Assembly (NCBI GenBank): GCA_946807835.1 | Contig: OX327693.1 | Coordinates: forward strand, 9,565,501 to 9,629,500 | From: Ailanthus altissimus | Lineage: Eukaryota > Streptophyta > Magnoliopsida > Sapindales > Simaroubaceae | Direction: 5' to 3' | DNA: 64,000 nucleotides | Shown here: positions 46,657-57,060 of the stretch, one piece after another | Layout: every line of letters starts with the position of its first letter | Position numbering within the stretch: position 1 is the stretch's first letter | The notes under the pieces: generated by a model | Database searches by the model: none | Seen by the model: the letters and a program-made list of their open reading frames with translations, nothing else | What the model was told of the DNA's origin: nothing | Position numbers and translations under genes: made by a program

Positions 46657-47382
46657 ATTGGACTAACTAAATATATTATAGTAAATAGTTTATTAAAATT
46701 AAAAGTCTTAGTTACTCCAATAAATTAGATTTTTAGTGTAAAAATATGGTAAATTATTTAAGTGTTAATAGGATTAGATTCTAGAAATATTTAGAATAAA
46801 ACTTAGTGATAATAATTGACTAACAGCAATAGTTTTTATTAGAATTATAAAATATGAGATATTTTATAAACTAAAACCACACAACATAAATAGTAAGTGG
46901 GATAGGTCAAATGGAAATTGAATGCATGGTTTGAATCATTATTTAACAACGTGAGATTTAAGCAGCGCCTTGTAACGACTTTACTTTTGTTTTCCCTACA
47001 AAGGGTGTCCGTTTGAATCAATATAAAAGTTAACTTCCAAGAGATAGGATTCTTGAATGTATTTCTAGATTGACCTACCTTACGACGGTAACTTTGGAGT
47101 TAAGTCTAAGGAATCTGAAACGATGAGTCACACTTATATAAATATAATTATATTTAGACAAAAAAGGTAGTTAATTAATGTAGAAGTTATGTGATAACTT
47201 GAAGATATTAACTAAATGAGATTGTCTTAGCCTAATTTGAAATTGATTTGACTTACCCTACAGCGACACATCAATTTTGGTAAATTAGATTATTGTGTTA
47301 TAAATTTTTTTTTAAGGTTTTTATCTTTATTCTTTTGCATCATGCTTCATGTTTAAAGTGTTATACCATAATTATGATGATA

Positions 47383-48260
47383 TTTGAGCATGAATGATTC
47401 AGTTTATTTATTTATTATTATTTTCAACAAAATGATAAATCTTTTGATTGCAATATTATCTAATGATATTATGAAATGGAAAAGTACAATGAATATCGTA
47501 CTTGCCTGTATGAACCAAAAGTTTGTCCTCACTGATTATTGCCCGCCAAAGCCTACTCTTAATGTTCACAAAAAGTTAAAGAGCAATATGATTGTTGGCT
47601 TGATGCTGATGAAAAGGCCTGCTGCTATTTGTTAGTAGGTATGTCTGAAGTGCTTAAGAGAAAGCACAAAAAGATGAAAATCGCAAAAGAAATATGAGAT
47701 TCATTTCAGGCAATGTGGGCAGCCTTTTAAGAAATCCTGATATGATGAAGTGAAAGTCGTTATTAAAGCTAGGATGAAGAGTGGAACCTCAGTTCATGAG
47801 CATGTACTTAAAATGATTGCTCATTTTAACGAAGTAGAAATTCACAGGGTAGAAATAGATGAGCGTACGTAGGTAGGGATGATCTTGGAGAGCCTATCTC
47901 TGCGTTTTCTTCTATTTACAAGCAATTATTTCATGAACAAACTTATATTTAACATTACTCAATTGCTCAATGAGCTCCAAACCTTTGAATCCATCAATAT
48001 TAAAAAATAAGGGGAGACCAATGTTGCTGATAAAGAGCTTTATCTTCCAAGAGCAAAAAGAGGAATAATTGAGGAAATGGCTCATCAAAATGCCAATCTA
48101 AAAAGAAGAACAATAATAAGAAGAACAAGAACAACAAGGCCAAGACAAAAGAAAAATGTTCCCACTATCAAAAGGAAGGCCACTAGAAGAGGAATTGTAC
48201 TATATATCTAGAAAAGCTTAAAAAGGGAAAGTAAATATGATGTACTTGTCCTTTAAGCTT
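47383..48260 (+). pseudogene. copia-3 gag
   Basis: Starts about 47383 (MSMNDSVYLF is possible, but the true start is uncertain). Recognisable gag text: MKWKSTMNIVLACMNQKFVL at 47470, AMWAAF near 47710, RMKSGTSVHEHVLKMIAHFN near 47773-47830, LLNELQTFESIN near 47960-48000, all typical of the copia gag (UBN2-type) domain. A zinc knuckle near 48158-48200 reads CSHYQKEGHWKRNC, with the second cysteine as Y. Frameshifts and stops separate the parts. Confidence 0.87.
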
Positions 48261-51200
48261 GTTTAGTGAAAGATAATTAAAACCCTTGGGTAGTTGACTT
48301 TAGGGCCATTAATCAATTTTTTTTTCCAGAGATAATTGATTCTTCACAAATATTGACAGATGGCGAGTTTATGATGTGAGTGGTACCAGGATCGTTGTTT
48401 CAACTAATGCAGTGGGAGTAGTTAGGCTTAGGTTTAGGGATAATATTTTTTTTAAAATTTGCAAGACGTTTATTATGTCCCTAATTTTAAGCAAAATTTG
48501 ATTTTTGTCTCTAAATTTTAGAAGATTAATATTCTATTTCTTTTAATAACAATTCAATTGTTTTTTTTTTTAAGAAATGGTTTGAATATATGTGTCGGTA
48601 ATTTAGAGAATGGTCTTTCTATCTTGCGCCTAAAAACTCAAACACTGCTTAATACTGAAGTGTTTAGATTGGAACAACCAAAACTCAAGAAACAAAGGAT
48701 TTATCATGATGATGAAATATTCTTTTGGCACATTAGATTATGTCATATTAACCTAAACAAGATATAACAACTAATAAAAGATGGACCCTTAAATAATTTA
48801 AAGGTCGGTACTTTACTAGTTTGCCAATCTTGTTTGAGAGGTAAAATGACTAAAAGACCTTTTATTGAAAAAGACAACATGGCCAAAGAATCTTTGGAAC
48901 CAGTACATTCGAATGTTTATGGTTTTATTAATGTACAAGCTATAGGAGGATACTAATATTTTGTCACTTTTATTGATGATTGTTCTCGCTATGGCTATGT
49001 ATATCTGATGTATAAAAAATTAAAAACATTTGAAAAGTTCAAAGAATTCTAAGCCAAAGTAGAGAAATAACTCAATAAATCATTAAAAGTACTTTGATTT
49101 GATTAAGGAGGTGAATACTTTGATTTTAAATTTAGAGATCACCTAATAGAGCATAGGATCATATCCAAACTCATTGCTTTTGGAACACTACAATAAAATA
49201 GTGTTGCCAAAATAAGAAATAGAACGTTATTAGACATGGGGAGATCCATGCTTAATTTTTTATCGTTACTTGCTTCTTTTTGGGGATATGTAGTGCAAAT
49301 AGTAGTGTATATTCTTAACGTACAATCATCTAAGTTAATTCCTAAAACACCCTTAGAGTTATGGAATGATTGTAAACATTCTTTGTGACACTTTCGCATA
49401 TTAGGGTGTCTAGCACAGGTGCTAAAGAGAAAGACTGTGAAGTTGGAATCACGTTCAGAATTGTGCCTATTTGTAGGCTACCCTAAAAAGACAGAAGGTG
49501 TGTTCTTTTATAAACTTTAAGATAATAAAGTATTTTTATCGACAAATGCTACTATTCTTGAGGATAATTATATAAGAGATCATATAGCTCAAAGCAAAGT
49601 TGTTACTAAGGAACTACTTTTCAATGAGATTAGACCTCAACAATCAACAATTGTTATTGAATCACAAAGTCAACAAACCATGCTTATTGGTAAGAATACA
49701 CCACTGCTACCTAGGAGCAGTAAGAGGGTTGTAAAACCACCCATATGCTACACTTTAATTGGAGAAGCACAAGTTACAATCTCTGATGACAGTATAGACA
49801 ATCCATTGACATATAAACAAGCAATGGAAAAGATTCTAACAAGGAGAAATGGCTTGATGCCATGAATCTCAAGATGGATCCAATGTACTCTAACTCGGTT
49901 TGACAGCTTGTAGATCTACCCAAAGGATTTAAACCTATTAGGTGTAAATGGGTCTACAAAAAAAAGGAGCAGATGAAAAAGTTGAGACTTTCAAAGTAAG
50001 GCTAGTGGCAAAGGGCTATACCTAAAAAGATAGAGTTGACTATGAAGAGACTTTTTCGCTAGTAGTTATGCTAAAATCTATTCGCATTCTCTTATCTATT
50101 CTCGTTTGTTTAGATTATGAGATTTGACCAATGGACACCAAGACTACTTTTCTAAATAACAATCTTGATGAAACCATTTACATGGTTTAGCTAGAGGGAT
50201 TTATAGAACAAGAACAAAAGCAAAGGTTTGCAAGTTGCAAAGGTTCATTTATAGACTTAAGCAAGTATCTAAACATTGGAATATAAGATTTGATCAAGCT
50301 ATTAAGTCTTATAGCTATGAGAAAAATATTGATGAAACTTATGTATACAAGTGCATCAATGAGGGCAAAGTGTTTTTCTTAATTTTTTATGTTAATAATA
50401 TTCTTTTCATTGGGAATGTTAAAGAAGCATTATTGGATGTAAAAAAAAAAGGCTAGCTAAGCAATTCCAAATGAAAGATTTGAGAAAAGCAAGTTATGTT
50501 CTTAAGATCTAATCGTAAGAATAAAATTTTAGCTATGTTTCAAGCATCATACATAGATAAGATCCTTATAAGATTTTGGATACAGAATTCCAAATGGGTA
50601 ATTTACCTTATAGCCATGAAATTCGCTTGTCTAAGGTATAATGTCCTAAGACACCTTAAGAAGTAGAGAGTATGAGACGGATACCCTATGCCTCTATAGT
50701 AGGCAGCCTAATGTATGCCATGTTGTGTACTAGGTCCAATATTTTCTATTCGGTAGGTATAGTCAGTCAGTATCAATATGATCCAAGATATGATCACTGG
50801 ATTGCCGTAAAACATATTCTCAAGTACCTACGGAGAACGAGAAACTATATGCTTGTTTATTTCGATAAGAATTTGATCCTAATCGGATACACTAATTTTA
50901 ATTTTCAATCTAACTTAGATTTCAAGAAATATAGATCTATATCAGTGTTCACTTTGGGTGGTGGAGCCATAGTGTGAAAAAGCATAAAACAATCATATAT
51001 TGCTAATTTTATTATGGAAGCATGGCTTGTGAAGTAGCTAAGAAGGCAGTATGGCTCCGCAAATTCTTATCGGATTTGGAAGTTGTTTCAGATATGGATA
51101 AACCTTTCATGCATTATTGTGATAATAGTTGTGCAATGGTAAATTCTAAAAAGCCAAGAAGTTAGAAAAAAGAGGCAACCGCATAGAGTGCAAATACCAT

Positions 51201-51300
51201 ATTATTAAAGAGATTGTTCACCAGTGAGATATCATGGTGAAGAAAGATCAAGTCAAAACCTGATCATGTTGATCCTTTCATAGCGTCTTCACTCACTGCT
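48261..51300 (+). pseudogene. copia-3 pol (protease region, integrase, RT, RNase H)
   Basis: GAG-pre-integrase at 48558-48767 (FFWHIRLCHINLNKI). Integrase core about 48830-49380: VTFIDDCSRYGYVYLM, a degraded second D region and LASFWGYVVQIVVYILN. RT about 49800-50650: NPLTYKQAME, IYRLKQVSKHWNIRFDQAIK and an active site YVNN at 50388-50399, where the family has YVDD, so both catalytic aspartates are asparagine. RT end and RNase H at 50672-51200: VGSLMYAMLCTRSNIFYSVG, YDPRYDHWIAVKHILKYLRR and YTNFNFQSNLD. The end (HVDPFIASSLT) is near 51260-51300. Many stops; dead. Confidence 0.9.
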
Positions 51301-51360
51301 AGTTTCGAGAGTCATTTAAAGGGTTTAACTGTAAGATTGTGGTGGATTCCACCAACCCTT

Positions 51361-51690
51361 TGGTTCACCAGTGAGACCCCAAAGCCACTGACGCACCCAC
51401 CAATAGCCCTCGCAGGTTACCTACGCCCCAACCAATGTCGAACTGGGATCTCATCCCTTATAGGCCTTGAAGGTTCGGGTTAGTGGGCTCTACTAGAGTC
51501 TTACAAAAAGGCCAGCCTTTTTGTAAGAGTGTATGAAACCCATCAACTCATTGGTAAACCGACTAGTTGACACCTCAGAGCCACAGGTGCCCTAACACAC
51601 AATTCTCAAGTTACCTGCTCCTCCAAGGAATCAAACCCCCACCCCTATCTCATAGAGGCCTTATAGGCCTTTAGAGGTTCGTCCTTGTAC
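51361..51690 (-). repeat. GC-rich dimeric module, possibly SINE-related
   Basis: Two related units in the same direction, about 51361-51477 and 51552-51683, share GGTTCACC/GGTAAACC, CAGGTTACCT/CAAGTTACCT, ATCTCAT and TATAGGCCT with GAGGTTCG-like text. On the - strand unit 2 has GGGGGTTTGATTCCTTGG, a B-box-like phrase. Between them lies a perfect 13-bp inverted repeat (51499-51511 and 51516-51528, TCTTACAAAAAGG) with a 4-base loop. It is far more GC-rich than its surroundings. The family is unknown to me. Confidence 0.55.
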
Positions 51691-51878
51691 CCATTTGTGC
51701 TCTCGTGCTATTCTATTGTTGTATGAATATTTTATTTTATAATATTTATCCAGTTTATTATTTGTTAAATCACTAATTACTATTATTAAATGGTTCAATG
51801 TTTGTGACACTACAGACATTATATGATATGAAAGGGTTCAAATTTGGTCTAAAGAAGTTTAGATTAATGCTAAGAGTT

Positions 51879-51993
51879 TTTTTTAGTATTTCTACAATTA
51901 TGGGGGAGGGGAGATTCAAACCTCTGACCTCAGGTCAGGGGGGTGCACTTACAAGGAAGTGCTTTGCCATTTTGGCAAGCCTCTATGTGCATC
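51879..51993 (-). mobile_element. SINE, 115 bp, with 13-bp target duplication
   Basis: Bounded by perfect 13-bp copies of AATGCTAAGAGTT (51866-51878 and 51994-52006). On the - strand it has CAAAATGGCAAAGCAC (A-box position), CCTTGTAAGTGCACCC, AGAGGTTTGAATCTCCC (B-box position) and an A-rich 3' end. The layout and the A-to-B spacing of about 45 bases are those of a tRNA-derived SINE. It inserted into the 3' region of copia-3. Confidence 0.85.
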
Positions 51994-52073
51994 AATGCTA
52001 AGAGTTAACATTACTAAAAACTATAAATGTTAAAGGGTTAGCATGTTATATTAATCAGTGAAGTCTAAGTGTT

Positions 52074-54135
52074 AGAATCTTGTCTGTGATGGTACAAAGA
52101 CCTGAGAATACATTAGTAATAACATAGTTGCAAGAGTTGCAATAGGGGCTAAGAAATGTTATTATACAAGTCTATTCTCAAATTATATGTTCCTGGTCTT
52201 AATTCATCGATGCAGGTTTGATGGTGGAATCCTTTTATATAGACCAGTGTATACTATACTTAAATGGTCTAGATGGTTGTTCTTAGCTGACCATGGGTTT
52301 ACTAGAAATTCGTATAGCATACAAGTGTTCAGTGAGGACTAAATACTGAACAGACTTAACGAGGACCCCAATAGATATCCCATAAAGCCATCAATGGAAG
52401 GTCCTCTCGAGTTAAGTAGTATACGTGATCCTTTGACCTGAGTACCATAATGAGCTTATAAATAACCCATCACACTTTGGTTCCACGCATGTCACAGACC
52501 TTTCACAGTGTGACCGCTGGGTATGGTCCGATACTTATGGAGTCCGGTGTGTATAGATATAGAATCTGTCAGCTCATATGGATGAGTTATATATATCAAG
52601 ATGCTCAAAGACTGTATCTCAGAAAGTCTTATGACCATAAGCAACAAACCTAGGAAAAGAGTTTCCTACAAGGTTAAACAATATTGTAAAAGTGTTTATA
52701 TATATTGTTTATTAAGATACATGTTTAGAGATAAGTTCACGGATGAGTACATAGGGATTTGACGGTAGTGATCTATATCCCTGCTCTTCCAAGATATGAT
52801 TGGCGGAAGGATTATACGTATGCGCTATGACCTTAACTTGTATGGTCTACTGCACTGATTTGTAATATCTGTGACGTGTACGTGGGGCATCGATCTTGGA
52901 CTCACAGAATAGTTCTGTTTGACAAATCAGGAATGGACCTAGAGAGTCCCGCAATATGAAGTGTACTCATTGTGCACTGGGGCAGCATAACGGATTGAAT
53001 AGTTCGATCCAGAAAATTTTAGTAGACTGGACATTTACTTCGGTTTCCCTCTGATCGTGCACGTGTCAAGACTTAAGAGTTAAGTACATCAATTAGTTAA
53101 CAATTAGTTGTTGACCAATGAGATGTTGACATATGGCACATATGGGTAAATTACTGTTTGATTTAAAAATTATCAAAATGACCTTATTTGTTGGACAAAT
53201 ATTATCATTATTTGATTCATTAAAATATTTATTGAATAACATAATAATAATGATATATGATATTATTATTTAAATTAAAATCAAACAATTAGTTTTTTTA
53301 TTTAAATTGACATATGTTTCTACCATAATTTAATATGATTAAATTATTTATTTAATATTTATTAAATGATAAGATAAGTATAAATGGACGACATTTGTTA
53401 ATAGTAGGCCTTAAGATATTTCTTAATGATGAAAAAGTGTTTTCTCATTTGGCCTAGATTAAGACTAAGTTCATTTAAATGATATTCTATTTTGTTTTAT
53501 TTTAATTTAGTTTATTGTAAGATAATAATAAATAAAAACTAATGGCAAACATAATGGATGTCATTAGGTGAGAAAATGAAAGATAATAATAAACAAAACA
53601 CTAATGGCAAACATAATGATTACCATTAGGTAAGACAATGAAAGATAATAATAAACAAATGAAAGAGCAATTAGTTGTTTAATTAATCATAAAAAATTTG
53701 TGCAAGAGAAAAAGAGAATGGTAGAGAGAATTTTGAAAGGCTAAGTGTTAGAAATTCTCTCAAGTGTTGAGAGCAAAAAACACCTCTTTCATTTTTTCTT
53801 ATATTTTGGTCACCTATACTACAAGGTAAAAATAAGGATTCAAGAGTTGAATCATTTACTGAAAAAGCTGCTATTCTAACTTCCTCAAGCCCACAGTGTT
53901 GAGGAACTAGAATTGTGAACATGTTGCTTCAAGGTGGGTACTCCGGTTCGACAATATACCAAAGGCTTAACAATGTATTATTTCTTAATCTTGATGTATT
54001 TTACATTTATGAGATAATATGTAATGTTTATTTGTGTTTATCATTATGAAATTTGTATTCCGTTCATCCGCTGTGCATGTATGTATGAGATACATATGCT
54101 TTTATTGAATGATAGACACAAACCTACATGTTTTT
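52074..54135 (+). repeat. LTR-like block of a copia family
   Basis: About 2 kb without coding capacity, beginning TGTTAGAATC. It has the make-up of a long copia LTR: phrases about GATCCTTTGACCTGAG, GGTATGGTCCGATACTTATG and GCATCGATCTTGGACTC, a TATA-like GTATAAATGG at 53379-53388 and a late segment around 53960. It does not match 42801-44227. It may be a nested LTR that broke the start of the copia-3 3' LTR. Its end and any target duplication were not found. Confidence 0.45.
53521..53662. repeat. 61-62-bp tandem repeat, about 2.3 copies
   Basis: Units start GATAATAATAAA at 53521, 53582 and 53644 and share CTAATGGCAAACATAATG and CATTAGGT. It lies in the LTR-like block, downstream of its TATA-like site. 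Confidence 0.9.
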
Positions 54136-55592
54136 ATTTGTATATTGTATACAATGGTCTTATCCAGATCATTCTATGTGTTGACATAGAAAATGAAGGC
54201 GCTTGATATTATGTTAATTATATAGTACTGGACCACTATAAACTAATTCTCTATTAATATCCATTAGTAAAGAGAATTTATTTTATCATAATATAATCAT
54301 ATGTAAATTATTCTTAATCCTGAATGATTAATGAACTCCTATTTATTGAGTTATGTTTACTAATTTACAAGGGAAAGACTGTAAAATATATTCAGTCAAT
54401 TACTATATATTTTATAAATATAACAAAATGGATGGCTGGGAACATTTGTCACAAATATGAAATCCACTCATTTTGAAAAGAAATTAGATAAGTTGTTCCA
54501 TTGATAATTGATTTTGGTTTTGAATATATGTGTGCTCAATTTTCTTTAAGAGTTAAATTTTTTTTTTTGGGTGAATTTCACAAATTAAATGTTCAAAAGC
54601 GGATCTATGTAGATTAAGAATAAAGATGTAATTAGAGAGGTTAACGAACACTCAACCTAACTCTAATTATGAATACTTATGGAGGATTAAGCTATATAAA
54701 ATGATTATTAAATGGACAAAGACAGTTTTCTGTTTTATAATTTATCTGCAAAATTAAAACTTCAACTTTATATTTTTAGCAGAGTAATATAAAGTTAATA
54801 AATAAAATCATATTAATTAAAGAGTTTAATCAATTGATTTAATTTATTAGAACTTAATTTTGTAGGTTTATTAGGTCCTCATGCTTGCTTCATAAACACT
54901 AAAATGGATTATTAAATTAATTATTCGATCTAAAATATTAACTAGCTTAAGTTTAATTTTGAATAAACTTATTAAGACAAATTAATTAATTTTATTGGCT
55001 CATGTTTAATTTGATTAAACCCATTGGGTTTAATTAGTTGTTGGCCCAATACATAATAGTTGTGGACTTAAATAAATAATTAGACTATTTATTTAAATTA
55101 AATAATTAAATTATTTAATTAAATTATTTGGATAATTTTAAATTATCTAAATTATTTAATTAGAGATAATATAGGATATTATCGTAATTCTTATCAGATA
55201 AGGATTTATTTTTTAATTATATAAATTAAATAATATAAAGATATGGTTTTATCCTAATTCTATTAGGATTAAGAATAGATAAAATAAGAATTCTTGCACT
55301 ATAAAAATAAATTTTTAAAACTATTTTTATGTATTCTTCTTTAATGCTTTCCTTTGAGTTTAATTTTTTGTAGAGAGAAAAAATTAAGAAAAATTGAGAA
55401 CACAAAATTTAGATTTTTTGTAATTTGTTAACTTGCCCATACAAGTAGTTCATTGGTGGGAGAAATGGTGTAGAAAGTTTGATGGTGCTGACAGAAAATA
55501 TCTGTAAAAAATTCATGATTGAGGCATTTTTCTTATACCTTTTTGTTGCTAAATTAAAATAGACATAAATTTTTTTTAAACTCATTCCTGCA
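54136..55592 (+). repeat. 3' LTR (1457 bp) of copia-3
   Basis: Partner of 42801-44227. It ends in TGCA and is not followed by a primer binding site, as expected for a 3' LTR. Its left boundary abuts the 52074-54135 block. Confidence 0.82.
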
Positions 55593-55644
55593 ATAATGAG
55601 TAATAATATGGTTTCCATTCTAATAGTGGAGATACCAATATAGT

Positions 55645-56278
55645 TGTGAGAAAGTTGATTAAAATCATCTGGATATAATTTTGAGATCAAGTCAAGTGTG
55701 CAGAGGATGCGAAGACTCAAAAGGCAGCGAGATGACAGAGAAGTCGAAGCCCATGACTGAGCACAGTGGCTCTAAGACTCCATGTCCCAACGCTTCGGCA
55801 CTAGGTCCAGAAAGTTTAGCATCGCGGTACAGGTGCGAGAATTACCCCCTACGTTTCCTAAGTTGGTCTTAAGTGCGCTAGGACTTCCCAAACTTATTCC
55901 CACTCAGTTTAAGATTCCTCTAGGACATTTAAAGCCTATATAAAGGCTCTATATTGGCTTGTAAACATATCATAACAACCACAACACAAACACAAACGAG
56001 AAATTTCCTAGTTTACAAGAGAGATCAATTGTAAGGCCTTTGTGGGTGCAATTAAGTGTTCTTTGTGAAACTTGAGTTCTTTCTTTTAAAAGGCATACTT
56101 TGTGAGTGCCTTGTGATTCATTAATAAGAGAAGTGAGATCTTGATTCACCGTGGACATAGGCAACTTACCGAACCACGTAAATTTTTTGTGTTATTTTTT
56201 TTACTTTCTCTCTCTAGTTTATTCTTGATTACTTGTTGCTACATTATATTACTTGAGTTTATTATTTCTGCTTCAACA
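55645..56278 (+). repeat. 5' LTR of copia-4, 634 bp
   Basis: TGTGAGAAAG to TTCAACA. It holds a TATA-box-like TATATAAAG at 55937-55945. It matches the 3' LTR except for a block at about 55765-55850. Confidence 0.92.
55937..55945 (+). promoter_or_regulatory. TATA box in the copia-4 LTR
   Basis: TATATAAAG followed by GCTCTATATTGG, kept in both LTRs (60608-60616 in the other). It is the likely core promoter for the element's RNA. Confidence 0.65.
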
Positions 56279-56280
56279 AA

Positions 56281-56293
56281 TTAGTATCAGAGC
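56281..56293 (+). other. tRNA-Met primer binding site of copia-4
   Basis: TTAGTATCAGAGC, one base from TTGGTATCAGAGC, two bases after the LTR. Confidence 0.88.
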
Positions 56294-56324
56294 TTGATTC
56301 TTAGCAGTTATAGCCACTCTCAAG

Positions 56325-57060
56325 TATGAGTAGAAAAATTTAATCAGTCGAATGATTTCAATCTGTAGAAGATAAAGGTGACAATTTTACTAGTGAGCTA
56401 ATGATTAGGCTCAGTGTTAGAGGAGACTGCAACTCCATCTAATGGGGAAGAAAAGATACCAGAGTTATCTAAGGCTGAAGTAGAAAGAAAAGACATTCAA
56501 GAAAAGGCTAACAGCATAATCATTTTATCATTGAGTGATTAAATCTTAAGAGAAGTAGCAGATAAAAAGATAGTGGTTAGTCATTGAAAGAAGCTCGATT
56601 CTCTTTATATACACAAGTCATTGGCTAATAGATTGCATATAAAGAAAAAGTTGTATCAATTGTCTATGTTTGAGGAGACGCTGATAAAAAATCAAATAAA
56701 TGCCTTCAACAAGATCATCATTGATCTTAAAGCTATCAGTATAAAGAGAGAGGATAAAGACAAAGCGATCATCTTGCTGAGTTCACTTTCCAGAAGCTAT
56801 GAGCACTTTGTTGATATACTTCTCTACGATAGAGAGAGTTTAACTAAGAGTGATGTGAAATCATTGTTAAACTTAAAGTAATTAGAAAGACAAGTAGAGG
56901 CTAATGCTAAAAGCTTATTTACAAGAGGGAGAGCCTCGCATAGAGATGAAAAGAAGAAGAGGGTGAGATCAAAGTCTAGGGGCAATCCTAGGAAGTGCTA
57001 TTACTGCAAGAAAAAAGGGACACTTCATAAAGGATTATCCCGATAAGAAATTTAAAGACA
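56325..57060 (+). pseudogene. copia-4 gag
   Basis: Best segment at 56621-56881: NRLHIKKKLYQLSMFEETLI, INAFNKIIIDLKAI, DKAIILLSSLSRSYEHFVDI, the copia gag (UBN2-type) domain. A zinc knuckle near 56990-57040 begins CYYCKKKG and is then frameshifted. Stops at 56541 and 56586 precede the main segment. Confidence 0.9.
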
